Virus record (IMG/VR): IMGVR_UViG_3300044731_001192
Coordinates: 1-63,880 of that record
Length of the DNA: 63,880 bases
Source: a virus
Strand: one strand, 5' to 3'
Each line of letters begins with the position of its first letter. The first letter of the stretch is position 1. Positions 52,450 to 61,099 of this stretch are shown one piece after another. The notes under the pieces are model-generated. The model saw nothing but the letters and a program-made list of their open reading frames with translations. It had not been told where the DNA came from and did no database searches. The position numbers were made by a program, and so were the translations under genes.

Positions 52450-53465
52450 AAAATAGCCTCATTTGTTTTAAGTTTAATGAATTCTTTAAGAGAAAGTGGT
52501 TCTTTCATTGTACTTGTATGAACTTGTTGAACAAAACCATCTTCTGTAAGGTCTTGATAGAAAGCACTTGTACAATGTTTTGTCAATAAACATGGTCTAA
52601 AGAACAAAGTACATCCATGTGAATAATTCCGTAAAAACTTATTATTACCTGTACTTTTTAACGTGTTGTATGTATTTAACATATTTTCAACAATGTTCAG
52701 TAAATTATTGTACCAAGTTCGTTGAAACCAAGCATCTACTTGAAATTCATAGCTTACTACCACATCTTCATTTCTTGCATAACTATTTTTAACTTTGCAT
52801 TTTCTGATACAAACATGGGTAATTTGTAAATCACCCAGTATATCTTTACGTTTATTACCAATAGTAACGTATTGTACGAACTGATTTTGTGTTCTTAACA
52901 TGTCTAATTGTACTTCATGACTTGATAAGACACTTTTACATGTCTTCTCGTCAACTACATATACTACATTGTCTCTTTGCCCTAACATGTCTAACTTACA
53001 TTTAAGAATAATAGGCTTGCCTGTATCTGGATGAGTAAAAGGTAGTTCAATACTAAAGTCTTGTTCTACTGCTATGCTACCATCTTTAAGTTCAAGTGGA
53101 GTAATACTTCTACTCTCAAGCGGGTATTCATTAAAGTAAGCCTTAAATACCTCTACCATTTTAGCAGGGGTTTTTACTGTATCTTCGCAATTAGCAAAGT
53201 AGTAATTAGTAGCTAAGTCATTCTCTAAGTTAGTTACTCCTACTTGTATGCTTTCTTCGCTGCATAACCCTTCTTTGTAGTAAGCATTACGTGTTAGTTC
53301 CATACTCTTAGCGAATTCACCACCAGCAGCGAGGTCGTTGTTATACGTACTTCTACTCCATGCCTCACACCTTAACTTGTACCATTTGTATTGACAATTA
53401 TTGTACACTTCAAAATCCCTAGAAGTACTTAACGTCTCAGGGAAAAAACTAAGTGGTAGTTCCAT
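52446..53465 (-). CDS. PD-(D/E)XK nuclease (RecB/Cas4-like)
   Basis: A 339-residue nuclease. CKLDMLG supplies Asp159 and VYVVDEKTCKS supplies the D/ExK pair (Asp172, Lys174). A QLDMLRTQNQFVQYV helix follows in the RecB/PDDEXK_1 order. Several Cys residues in the last third (GCTLFFRPC, HCTS) with Cys24 could hold an Fe-S cluster, as in Cas4/AddB-like enzymes. It probably resects DNA ends for the Sak4-like protein. Confidence 0.78.
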   Translation of the reverse strand: MELPLSFFPETLSTSRDFEVYNNCQYKWYKLRCEAWSRSTYNNDLAAGGEFAKSMELTRNAYYKEGLCSEESIQVGVTNLENDLATNYYFANCEDTVKTPAKMVEVFKAYFNEYPLESRSITPLELKDGSIAVEQDFSIELPFTHPDTGKPIILKCKLDMLGQRDNVVYVVDEKTCKSVLSSHEVQLDMLRTQNQFVQYVTIGNKRKDILGDLQITHVCIRKCKVKNSYARNEDVVVSYEFQVDAWFQRTWYNNLLNIVENMLNTYNTLKSTGNNKFLRNYSHGCTLFFRPCLLTKHCTSAFYQDLTEDGFVQQVHTSTMKEPLSLKEFIKLKTNEAIL

Positions 53466-53862
53466 TTTTAATCCTCTTTTGTAGTTCGAAGAATTGTTGT
53501 TCTTCAGTAGTTAAAATAATACCTTTATGTATTTTAAATACAATATCGGCAAGTTTTTGCACATTGTCTTCAATAACTTCTTCAATTACTGCTTTCTTTC
53601 TACTTGCTCGTACTTTCGGTATCTTAACTTTAGGTTCTTTAGGTATTTTAACTTTAGGTTCTTTTTTAACCTTAGTAACTACTATTTTAAACCCATCTTC
53701 TTGCAATACACGCCTACTTGCTACAACTATTCTAGTTTCAGCTATACTTAACATCTGCCCAACAGACTTAATTTTAAGTTTCTCAGCTTCATTATGCAGT
53801 TCTAGCAATTCTTGTGGCGAATACTCACCTTTAGTATTGTAAATATTCATAACATTAGCCAT
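53449..53862 (-). CDS. Lys-rich protein with tandem KEPKVKIP repeat
   Basis: A 137-residue protein. The middle holds two exact copies of KEPKVKIP, coded by 24-base tandem repeats at 53618-53665, followed by KVRASRKKAVIEE. This histone-H1-like basic linker suggests DNA or RNA binding. The flanks are helical. It overlaps genes on both sides. Function unknown. Confidence 0.6.
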   Translation of the reverse strand: MANVMNIYNTKGEYSPQELLELHNEAEKLKIKSVGQMLSIAETRIVVASRRVLQEDGFKIVVTKVKKEPKVKIPKEPKVKIPKVRASRKKAVIEEVIEDNVQKLADIVFKIHKGIILTTEEQQFFELQKRIKNGTTT

Positions 53863-54502
53863 TTATCGGTACATTTTCATCAGTTTGATAATAATAAGTT
53901 GGACTACCTAGTAGTGGATTGTATGATTGTTCACTATAAGTAACATTGTAAGTACCGTATTCTAAATCTACTTTAAAAGTAGCATCAGCAATGCAACTAT
54001 TTTTAAGTATTTTTAATGCTTTTTGCACATCATCGTACTTGTTTTGGTAGCTGCATATAATCATGTTACAAAGTATTGGGTAATGAGTAGTTTTAACTAA
54101 AGGCACATGTTCTAATAAAGACGAAACAATTGATGTTCTAATAGCTTCATTAGCATAGGCATTGCCTCGCATCACTTCTTGATAGTGTTTTGTAAGCTCT
54201 AGTACATCAAGTTTGGTAGTCAACATACAAGTGACACCAATTTCTTCAATCTCTTCTAATGTATACTCTCTGCCATAAACTAATCTTTTGTTAGGTTTAA
54301 GTACAAGTGACTGGTAATAGTCATGACACTCTGCTCTATCAATAGTAGTTGGGTCTATGCCAAGCAAACGTACAGTTTCATGTGAAGTGTAACATGTTGG
54401 GTTGTACATTTTAGTCCATATAATCGCTTCAGTTAGTGAGATTATCTCAGATTTAAAAGTACCAGATGTCAATAACATGGGTGTGCTAAGTATTGCTCTC
54501 AT
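53855..54502 (-). CDS. DUF1874 / AcrIII-1-like ring nuclease domain protein
   Basis: A 215-residue protein. Residues 1-100 follow the DUF1874 (STIV B116-like) pattern: LSTPMLLTSGTFKSEIISL, then YTSHETVRLLGI, an Arg-x-Glu pair, KPNKRLVYGREYTLEEIEEI and G. The family includes AcrIII-1, a viral enzyme that degrades cyclic tetra-adenylate and blocks type III CRISPR. The catalytic His is kept as His41 and Arg73 matches a second key residue; the usual nearby Glu position holds Tyr76. Residues 105-215 are an extra domain of unknown role. Confidence 0.75.
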   Translation of the reverse strand: MRAILSTPMLLTSGTFKSEIISLTEAIIWTKMYNPTCYTSHETVRLLGIDPTTIDRAECHDYYQSLVLKPNKRLVYGREYTLEEIEEIGVTCMLTTKLDVLELTKHYQEVMRGNAYANEAIRTSIVSSLLEHVPLVKTTHYPILCNMIICSYQNKYDDVQKALKILKNSCIADATFKVDLEYGTYNVTYSEQSYNPLLGSPTYYYQTDENVPING

Positions 54503-54873
54503 TCGTATGCTCCATTTGTTAAATTATTAATATGTGTTGTCTCGTCTGTAAGCTCTTCTTCAAGTTCACTTATTGTTTCATTCAAACCTTCCAACTCAAG
54601 TAAAAGTTCTCGGTATGAAGGTATGTCTTCTTTATCTATGTTGTTTACGTACTCTTGTAAAGCTAGTCTGTAGTCAGTAGGGCAAACATTTTTAAAAGCA
54701 TGACTACTTGTATAGTAGTTGCCTACTATAGTAACGTCTTCATAAGTATCATCAATCATTTCATCGAATTCGTCAGTGAAATCAGTAGCAGTAAGTTCGA
54801 ATGTGTCGATACGGTCTTGTACTGCATCTCTAACTGCTATAACATCAGCTAATTTTTCAAATATTTCGTCCAT
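54499..54873 (-). CDS. Acidic coiled-coil protein
   Basis: A 124-residue acidic protein (starts MDEIFEKLADVIAVRDAVQD). The C-terminal 40 residues form a coiled coil (LLLELEGLNETISELEEELT). Its stop overlaps the start of the DUF1874-like gene as ATGA, so the two are translationally coupled; a partner role is possible. Confidence 0.6.
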   Translation of the reverse strand: MDEIFEKLADVIAVRDAVQDRIDTFELTATDFTDEFDEMIDDTYEDVTIVGNYYTSSHAFKNVCPTDYRLALQEYVNNIDKEDIPSYRELLLELEGLNETISELEEELTDETTHINNLTNGAYE

Positions 54874-54906
54874 ATTTTTACCTTTATTTTGTATTAGTTT
54901 AATTGT

Positions 54907-56208
54907 TTAACTCAGTCTATATAAATTTTCTTGTGTTCTACTATATGCTACATATCGTAACCTCTTTTTTAAGTTATTGTTATGACATAAATCTATGTCG
55001 TTATCACATACTATTACATTTTTTATGCTACTTCCTTGACTTTTGTGTACAGTCATTGCGTATGAATGTTTAATATTTGCAAATAGCATGTTAAGTCTAC
55101 TGTAATTCATCCATTTAATACTACGTTTACTTGTATCACGCTCATAAGTAGCGTCTCTGTGATACTTATATTTAAGTTTAGTAAAATCATTAAACAATAT
55201 TGGTGTGTAAAATGTAGCGACCGAATTACTACTGTAATGATTAGTTTTTATAGTTAATTCATAACAATCAACGCCAAGTATTGTTTTAGTGCTTACAGAA
55301 TTGACTACACCTTTAGTATTAGTAGTAAAAAGTGTATTCTCATTCTTCTTCTTATTGAGAATGTAGTCTATTGTACGGTCTTTACCACTAAGCTTATTTA
55401 CGAAACCGAAAGTAGGTTCAAATAGTATTACTTGGTCGTTCACTAAGAAGGCACTATCCGCAGCATGTGTACCAAAGATTGCATTTCTACTAAGTTCATT
55501 GTAGTAGTTAACCTTCTTATTAGTATAAGCTAGAAATTTACTACTGCCATTGAATATAGTTTCTATACCTTCTTGACTTGCTAAGAATTGATTAACAAAG
55601 TTAGTATTAACCTTGAATTTACTAGGCAGTATACCTACTGAATATATCAACTCCTCAGCTATAGTACAAAACTCATGTATCTCACCAGTACTTCTAACAT
55701 TCTCTACTAAGTCTATTGTTAAGTAATCTTTAGTGAAGACTGGTGGGATACACTTATCGTAAGTACCGACTTCTAGTATCGGTGGTAATTGACTTTTATG
55801 TCCAATAAAAAGTACATAAATGTTAAGTTGTTCTATTATTGACAACAACTCAGCACTGAGTGTACTACATTCATCAACAATAAGTAGATTGAAACTACTT
55901 AGGTCGGGTTCTTTTACTTGTTCTAGTACAAGTTTGTCTTCTCTAGCAGTCATGCAAAAGTTTAAAGCACTACATACTGTTTTTAATGTATACGCTTGTC
56001 CTAAGTTTATTTCAAGCTGCTTTACTGCCTCGTTGTAGGGGGCAAGTACAAGTGGTTTAATATTCGGTAGACTCTCTAAGAAATATTTTACTATGTACGT
56101 TTTACCTGTACCAGCCCCACCTTGTAGTAATGCTATTTTATTACTACCGTGATACCAGCGAGGTAATATTTGTAGTGCTTTTGTTTGACTATTTGTTAGT
56201 GTTGTCAT
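54907..56208 (-). CDS. SF1B helicase (RecD/Dda-like)
   Basis: A 433-residue helicase. Q/Walker A: NSQTKALQIL then LLQGGAGTGKT (Walker A residues 30-37). Walker B: LLIVDECSTL. Motif III: FIGHKSQLPPI. Motif V: MTVHKSQGSSIKNVI. Motif VI: YVAYSRTQENLYRL. This is the Dda/RecD2 type, 5'-3' translocases that load replication or recombination proteins. It is the first gene of the (-) early operon. Confidence 0.9.
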   Translation of the reverse strand: MTTLTNSQTKALQILPRWYHGSNKIALLQGGAGTGKTYIVKYFLESLPNIKPLVLAPYNEAVKQLEINLGQAYTLKTVCSALNFCMTAREDKLVLEQVKEPDLSSFNLLIVDECSTLSAELLSIIEQLNIYVLFIGHKSQLPPILEVGTYDKCIPPVFTKDYLTIDLVENVRSTGEIHEFCTIAEELIYSVGILPSKFKVNTNFVNQFLASQEGIETIFNGSSKFLAYTNKKVNYYNELSRNAIFGTHAADSAFLVNDQVILFEPTFGFVNKLSGKDRTIDYILNKKKNENTLFTTNTKGVVNSVSTKTILGVDCYELTIKTNHYSSNSVATFYTPILFNDFTKLKYKYHRDATYERDTSKRSIKWMNYSRLNMLFANIKHSYAMTVHKSQGSSIKNVIVCDNDIDLCHNNNLKKRLRYVAYSRTQENLYRLS

Positions 56209-56248
56209 AAGTAGTAGTGATTAGTAATTAGATTGTTTTTTTTTTTAT

Positions 56249-56311
56249 GTTACCAGCTTGCCTTGCCTTGCCTTGCCTTGCCTGTTACCAGCTTGCCTTG
56301 CCTTGCCTGTT
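56249..56311. repeat. CTTGC pentanucleotide tandem repeats
   Basis: GTTACCAG then five CTTGC units, CT, again GTTACCAG then three CTTGC units and CTGTTATC. The block lies between the helicase gene and its likely promoter, so it would be in the 5' leader of the (-) operon. Repeats of this kind gain and lose units by slippage. Confidence 0.85.
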
Positions 56312-56315
56312 ATCC

Positions 56316-56343
56316 ATTATCTATACAGGATTAAACCTTACAA
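56316..56343 (-). promoter_or_regulatory. Sigma70-type promoter for the helicase operon
   Basis: On the (-) strand, TTGTAA (56343-56338), a 16-base spacer and GATAAT (56321-56316). The transcript would carry the CTTGC repeats in its leader, about 100 bases before the ATG at 56208. Confidence 0.5.
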
Positions 56344-56426
56344 GGGCTAAAAATAATAAAAATAGCGCATATATAAAGAGTAAAAATTTATTGTTTTAAT
56401 GGCATTTAACGCAATTAATTATCCTA

Positions 56427-56455
56427 TTGTTTGCAATCGCTAAAATTGATATAAT
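56427..56455 (+). promoter_or_regulatory. Sigma70-type promoter for the (+) early operon
   Basis: TTGTTT (56427-56432), a 17-base spacer and a perfect TATAAT (56450-56455). It would start RNA about 80 bases before ATG 56542. Together with the (-) promoter it makes the 333-base gap a divergent control region. Confidence 0.65.
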
Positions 56456-56541
56456 CAAGATAAGCGTTAAACCGTTTTACGCACCACTACTACTTACTAC
56501 TAAGTAGTTAACTACTTTAAACACCTACTGAGGAATTAAAA

Positions 56542-57543
56542 ATGAATACACGTACAGATATAAACGCACTAAGGAATGTTAACCGTGATAGAGTAGCAGC
56601 AACAATAGCACCAGATGCTATTGAGTGTATCGAAGATTTAAGACAATATGTGGTGTACAACACCATACTAGGTAGAAACTGTTGTATAGTAAGCATGTCG
56701 TTAGTGAATATAGTATATACTGGTAACGGTGTAGTATGGTGTAAGACTCTTGACAAAATAGTAACTATGAAGTTGGGTAAGTTCCTGCACAAAGTAGGGC
56801 TTAATGACGCATTAGTAAAGGTATTAGTTGAAAAACAAAAGGTATTTGAGAGTAGCACCGATAACTACAAAGTGCTATTTACTAAGGACAGTGATGACAT
56901 CGTAAAAGCCTATGAAATACCACTATATGCTGAAGGAAGTACAAGTAAGTCTTGTATGACAGGTAGTGATAGTGTAAGGGTATATGCTGACAACGGTGAT
57001 TTGTCGTTGTTCTTAGTATATAACAATGAGGACAAGCTAGTAGCACGAACACTGGTACGTAATGGTAAGAAAACGGGTTACATCCGTGTATATTCGAACA
57101 GGAACTTGATTTCTAACAGTATTATGTACAAGCTGTTAGAGCAACACGGTTACAATGAAGTAACCGACCTAGATGGATGTTGCATAGATAAAGTATTCGA
57201 TGATTGCGGTAACCTCGTTTGCCCATACCTAGATGGTGATACTAAAGGTATTAGGGTGTACAGTGCAGCACTGCTAATTACCTCTGGTAGCCATGACTTT
57301 CTAGGAGATAGTACTTCTGGGATAGTAAGTGGTACTAGTTGCGACTGCTGTGAGAGAATAGTACCAGACGATGACATACACCAAAGTGTAAGTGACGTAT
57401 GGGTATGCAGTAGCTGCGTTACCGACTACTACTTATGGTTCGGGGAATCGTTGTACCACGAAAATGAAGTAACCCAACTAAGCGTATACATTACCTATGA
57501 AGGTAATGAGTACGACTACATCCCCACTAACTTTATTGCATAA
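56542..57543 (+). CDS. Paralogue A with SCMTGS motif and zinc-finger tail
   Basis: A 333-residue protein. Residues about 75-255 match the paralogue at 57554-58774: KLGKF, AYEIPLYAEG, SCMTGSDSVRVYADNGDLSL, KLVARTLVR, GNLVCPYLDGD and GDSTSGI. A zinc-finger-like tail follows (CDCCERI ... VCSSCVTDYY). SCM-type motifs occur in phage proteins of unknown function. First gene of the operon, with TGAGGAA before the ATG. Confidence 0.75.
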   Translation: MNTRTDINALRNVNRDRVAATIAPDAIECIEDLRQYVVYNTILGRNCCIVSMSLVNIVYTGNGVVWCKTLDKIVTMKLGKFLHKVGLNDALVKVLVEKQKVFESSTDNYKVLFTKDSDDIVKAYEIPLYAEGSTSKSCMTGSDSVRVYADNGDLSLFLVYNNEDKLVARTLVRNGKKTGYIRVYSNRNLISNSIMYKLLEQHGYNEVTDLDGCCIDKVFDDCGNLVCPYLDGDTKGIRVYSAALLITSGSHDFLGDSTSGIVSGTSCDCCERIVPDDDIHQSVSDVWVCSSCVTDYYLWFGESLYHENEVTQLSVYITYEGNEYDYIPTNFIA

Positions 57544-57553
57544 GGAGACTACT

Positions 57554-58774
57554 ATGCAATACAAGTTAATCAACCACAACCAGCTTGCACCAATACAAGA
57601 AGTGCAAGTTGCCATCGATGCTTACTTAACAGTAAGCCCAGACCACAGAGTAGTGCTTGACAGGCACTGTTATGTACAACTACTTGACTACGATAACGTA
57701 GTAGTGGACGTAATATCTCTTACTGATTTCTTATCAACGTACACGGACTACGATGATAGAACAGTAGAACATCTTTGTTGTAAGCAAGGTAATTTGAATA
57801 CTCGTAAAACTGTATTCTTACAACCTGCGGTAAAATTACTCCCGCATATCCGTAAACTAGTAATGCGAGCTTGTAGTAACCAATTTGGGATTGTACTAGA
57901 AGCTACAACAGACATTAGTAGCAATATAACTGTTACAAGTTTGTCTGGTACGTACCTAGTAAGACTTAATACTATCATTGGCGATAGTACAGACGACCAC
58001 GAGGTTATCAGTACATTAATCAACGAACATAGACTGTACGTTGAAAGCCAATTCAGCGACTACATGATGTTACTGCCTGAAATAGTAGATGCAATTGATA
58101 TTGGACTATGTAAAGAGAAAATTAAAGGTTTTGCTAGGTTCAGGTATGTAGGTAACTGCAACATAGAAGTAATTACTTTAATGAATCGTACAATTATTAA
58201 ATTGGGTAAATTTACCCGTATGTTCTCTACACTAAGTGATTATGCTATACGTGAGTTAGTAGAGAGTCAGAAAGCACTTGATAGTGACATAAGTAGATAT
58301 ACTATCAAGTACGTCAATAAAGCAGACGAATACGTAGCTGCTTATCGAATACCACTACATTGTCGTGGTAATGAGAATCCTAGTTGCATGACTGGCAGTA
58401 CAAGTGTACGAGTATATGCACATGACGTTAATCTAAAACTATTTCTAGTTTATTTAGAAAATAAATTAGTAGCACGTACACTAGTACGTACTGATATTAA
58501 TGCTTTTGTTAAGATATATCTTGATGAAAGTAGTATATGCCAGTCACAGGTTCACAGATTACTACAGTTAGAAGGTATTACTACAAGTTATAGTCTAACT
58601 GGAATAACACTTACCAAAGAATTAAATTTCGAAGGTAATATAGTATGCCCATTTATAGATGGGAGTACAGCAAGAATTACAGACTGTGGTACGCATTTAT
58701 TAATAGATATTAATGGTGCATCCCACTATGTAGGTAATAGTACAAGTGGTGTAGCTAATCCACATAACATTTAA
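57554..58774 (+). CDS. Paralogue B with SCMTGS motif
   Basis: A 406-residue protein starting MQYKLINHNQLAPIQEVQ behind AAGGAG. Its second half repeats paralogue A: LGKFTRMFSTLSDYAIREL, AAYRIPLHCRG, SCMTGSTSVRVYAHDVNLKL, KLVARTLVR, GNIVCPFIDGS and GNSTSGV. It lacks the zinc-finger tail. Its first 190 residues are only partly related, and the start of the related domain is in both. Function unknown. Confidence 0.75.
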   Translation: MQYKLINHNQLAPIQEVQVAIDAYLTVSPDHRVVLDRHCYVQLLDYDNVVVDVISLTDFLSTYTDYDDRTVEHLCCKQGNLNTRKTVFLQPAVKLLPHIRKLVMRACSNQFGIVLEATTDISSNITVTSLSGTYLVRLNTIIGDSTDDHEVISTLINEHRLYVESQFSDYMMLLPEIVDAIDIGLCKEKIKGFARFRYVGNCNIEVITLMNRTIIKLGKFTRMFSTLSDYAIRELVESQKALDSDISRYTIKYVNKADEYVAAYRIPLHCRGNENPSCMTGSTSVRVYAHDVNLKLFLVYLENKLVARTLVRTDINAFVKIYLDESSICQSQVHRLLQLEGITTSYSLTGITLTKELNFEGNIVCPFIDGSTARITDCGTHLLIDINGASHYVGNSTSGVANPHNI

Positions 58775-58805
58775 CAACAATAGTAACAACAACAAAGGAA
58801 AAAAT

Positions 58806-59012
58806 ATGAAATATTTACGTACAAAATGGTTAAACAACAAAGAAACGAAGTACCAAGTAGTGGATAACTATGGTACTAAACAACAAGTGCTTTGTAATGG
58901 AGTACAACGCACAATTGCTTACTACGAACTATGCGGTAATACCACATTGGTAGTAGTTAAGATAAACAGTAAAATACAGAAGTTTGATATTAACGACTGC
59001 ACGGTACTGTAA
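58806..59012 (+). CDS. Small hypothetical protein
   Basis: A 68-residue protein (starts MKYLRTKWLNNKETKYQV) behind AAAGGAAAA. It looks like a small beta barrel. Function unknown; part of the early (+) operon. Confidence 0.6.
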   Translation: MKYLRTKWLNNKETKYQVVDNYGTKQQVLCNGVQRTIAYYELCGNTTLVVVKINSKIQKFDINDCTVL

Positions 59013-59015
59013 TAT

Positions 59016-59066
59016 CGTACTACACATTATTAAGTTAGTGTGTAGTGCGGTAATAATAGTATTACC
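59016..59066. other. Two stacked hairpins between early genes
   Basis: CGTACTACACA (59016-59026) pairs with TGTGTAGTGCG (59039-59049, one G-T wobble). GGTAATA (59049-59055) then pairs with TATTACC (59060-59066) around loop ATAG. No T tract follows, so a processing or attenuation element is more likely than a terminator. Confidence 0.5.
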
Positions 59067-59087
59067 AAATAACTAAGGATTAAACAA

Positions 59088-59726
59088 ATGCTTACAAGAA
59101 CTTTTGAGTATACTGAAGACAATGACGGTAACTTAGGTTTTCTACCAGTAAATGCTCCTGCGTTTTTTAATGCAGGTGATGGTAGGATTGTTGCCCATGA
59201 CATGCTAGAACACTTCCAAAACACTACATGTTCGTGGGAAGATGAACTACTAGCACTAGGTGCTATGATATATGTTAGAGGTGAGTATGGGTACTTTACT
59301 TCTAATAGGCGTAACCCTGAATGGGAAGTACATCTAGCAGGTGACTTGCTACAAGTCATGGGTTTTGTTAGTAATAACAGGCACTTACGAGAGGTAAAAG
59401 TACGTGATACTAACGGCGTAGGTGAGGGTATCGACCATGCTATAGCTATTGCTTATAGTTCAATGTTAGCTGAACGTAAGTATGATGAAGCTGCCTACAA
59501 CCTACAAGTAATAAAGCACCAACTACCTTTAATAAGAAAGTGGTTGATTAAAGGGTATAACAAGGCAAATGCAAGATACCGTAACGGTTTTGCTAATACT
59601 GGTATGTTATTTTGTGAAATAGAGAAGGGGTTATCAAATCCAGTCTACCAGATAGAAGGTAGCAAAACAACAGTAATCGTTAACCTAAAACGTGGTACTG
59701 TTAAATTTAATCATACATTTTACTAA
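59088..59726 (+). CDS. Hypothetical early protein
   Basis: A 212-residue protein (starts MLTRTFEYTEDNDGNLGF) behind AAGGATT. It has a His/Asp-rich helix (GRIVAHDMLEHFQNTT) near residue 35-50 and a Tyr/Arg-rich second half. I recognise no family. The HDMLEH part is only a weak hint of a metal site. Confidence 0.6.
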   Translation: MLTRTFEYTEDNDGNLGFLPVNAPAFFNAGDGRIVAHDMLEHFQNTTCSWEDELLALGAMIYVRGEYGYFTSNRRNPEWEVHLAGDLLQVMGFVSNNRHLREVKVRDTNGVGEGIDHAIAIAYSSMLAERKYDEAAYNLQVIKHQLPLIRKWLIKGYNKANARYRNGFANTGMLFCEIEKGLSNPVYQIEGSKTTVIVNLKRGTVKFNHTFY

Positions 59727-59744
59727 TTACTAAGAGGAACTACC

Positions 59745-60320
59745 ATGAGATACGAATTAAACCACATTGATACATGCACATCAGACTACTTCAGTGGACA
59801 TCACTTAGATGTAGTACAAATAGCAGTACTTAATACTACTACTTATAGTGACATCAAGAATATGTTAAAAGACTTCTACTATGCAGTAGACCACATCGAG
59901 GACATAGACTTGGAAGTATACGCAGAAGCAGTTGATACACTATTCGAAGGTATTACTGATTTGAACGCAATACCTTCATGCTGCTCGTACATAGAGCATA
60001 GTAATGATGATGAAGATGAAGATTATGAAGACGTGTATATGTTCTTTTCATTAGCACGTTTTAGTACAGATGAACTAGACGAAGCATACGTAAAACAACT
60101 AGAGTATGCTGAGAATAGTGTAACAGTCAGTAAAGATAGAGTAGCTTGTACCATTACTATTACTGATATTAATGATGATACTAACTCAATATGTTTTCAA
60201 GACAATGAATATGACGCAATTCTAGCTAGAAGTGATGAATTCTATAGTAGCATTGGGTGCATTACTAGAGAACAAGCCGATATGCTTGCAATAAGTATAT
60301 ATGTAGACATACTAGGCTAA
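59745..60320 (+). CDS. Acidic hypothetical early protein
   Basis: A 191-residue, strongly acidic protein (starts MRYELNHIDTCTSDYFSGHH, with SNDDEDEDYEDVYMF near residue 86) behind AGAGGAA. Acidic early phage proteins are often DNA mimics or host-inhibitors, but this is only an analogy. No family recognised. Confidence 0.6.
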   Translation: MRYELNHIDTCTSDYFSGHHLDVVQIAVLNTTTYSDIKNMLKDFYYAVDHIEDIDLEVYAEAVDTLFEGITDLNAIPSCCSYIEHSNDDEDEDYEDVYMFFSLARFSTDELDEAYVKQLEYAENSVTVSKDRVACTITITDINDDTNSICFQDNEYDAILARSDEFYSSIGCITREQADMLAISIYVDILG

Positions 60321-60391
60321 TGTACCATAACCTTAGTACGTTATAAAACTGCTAATAAACCACTGTATAAATTAATAAAAGGAATACTGCA

Positions 60392-60619
60392 ATGAGAATG
60401 AAACAACACCACCGTGAAGTGATTGAACAGATTTTTGTATCATTTGTAAATGATAACAGAGACTACTTTAATAGTAAAAAAATACAAACAACACCCAATG
60501 GTATGGCATGGTTAATGTACCATAGATTAGTACCAATGGAAGTAAAAGATGAAATACACATGTACTGTTTAGATGCACATATCTTAACAGTAATTAAAAA
60601 AATCTACAAAACACTGTAA
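60392..60619 (+). CDS. Small hypothetical early protein
   Basis: A 75-residue basic, helical protein (starts MRMKQHHREVIEQIF) behind AAAGGAA. A 71-base gap precedes it. Function unknown. Confidence 0.6.
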   Translation: MRMKQHHREVIEQIFVSFVNDNRDYFNSKKIQTTPNGMAWLMYHRLVPMEVKDEIHMYCLDAHILTVIKKIYKTL

Positions 60620-60630
60620 GGAACAATACT

Positions 60631-60837
60631 ATGGGTAAGTACAGAGTATTCACGTCTGATGACGAAATAGTAGAAGTAAACCACGAAGAAACTATAAGGT
60701 CAATTGCAACAAGTAAAGGTGTACCAAGTTGGAATAGGTATAGAAAAATTTACGAGTATGAAGACTCATACGTTCGTAGACGTGAGTATCGGTGCGATTG
60801 CACTGGGTACGTATTTGCAATTTCAGACATACTATAA
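60631..60837 (+). CDS. Small hypothetical early protein
   Basis: A 68-residue basic protein (starts MGKYRVFTSDDEIVEVNH) with a Tyr/Arg-rich end (YVRRREYRCDCTGYVF). AAGGAA lies before the ATG. The CDC pair does not make a full zinc site. Function unknown. Confidence 0.55.
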   Translation: MGKYRVFTSDDEIVEVNHEETIRSIATSKGVPSWNRYRKIYEYEDSYVRRREYRCDCTGYVFAISDIL

Positions 60838-60847
60838 GGAACTAAAA

Positions 60848-61069
60848 ATGATATTAACAAACTACTACGAATTAATCGAACGCAACTATGTACAACATGG
60901 TAACTGGTACATAAAAGACACTATTAGCATTAACTTGCTGAGTGGTACTGTTAAAATACATGGAAAAGTAATACTAGAGGATTGTGCTACATTAATAAAC
61001 AAGATTGATATAGACAAAGTAGAACTACTTGATAGTCTAATCACAACTATAAAAGCTTCAGCAAAGTAA
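60848..61069 (+). CDS. Small hypothetical early protein
   Basis: A 73-residue protein starting MILTNYYELIERNYVQHGNW. I chose ATG 60848 because AAGGAA lies at the usual distance and a longer frame would sit inside the previous gene. Function unknown. Confidence 0.6.
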   Translation: MILTNYYELIERNYVQHGNWYIKDTISINLLSGTVKIHGKVILEDCATLINKIDIDKVELLDSLITTIKASAK

Positions 61070-61099
61070 AACAACATAAACCTATTAAGGAATTTAAAA

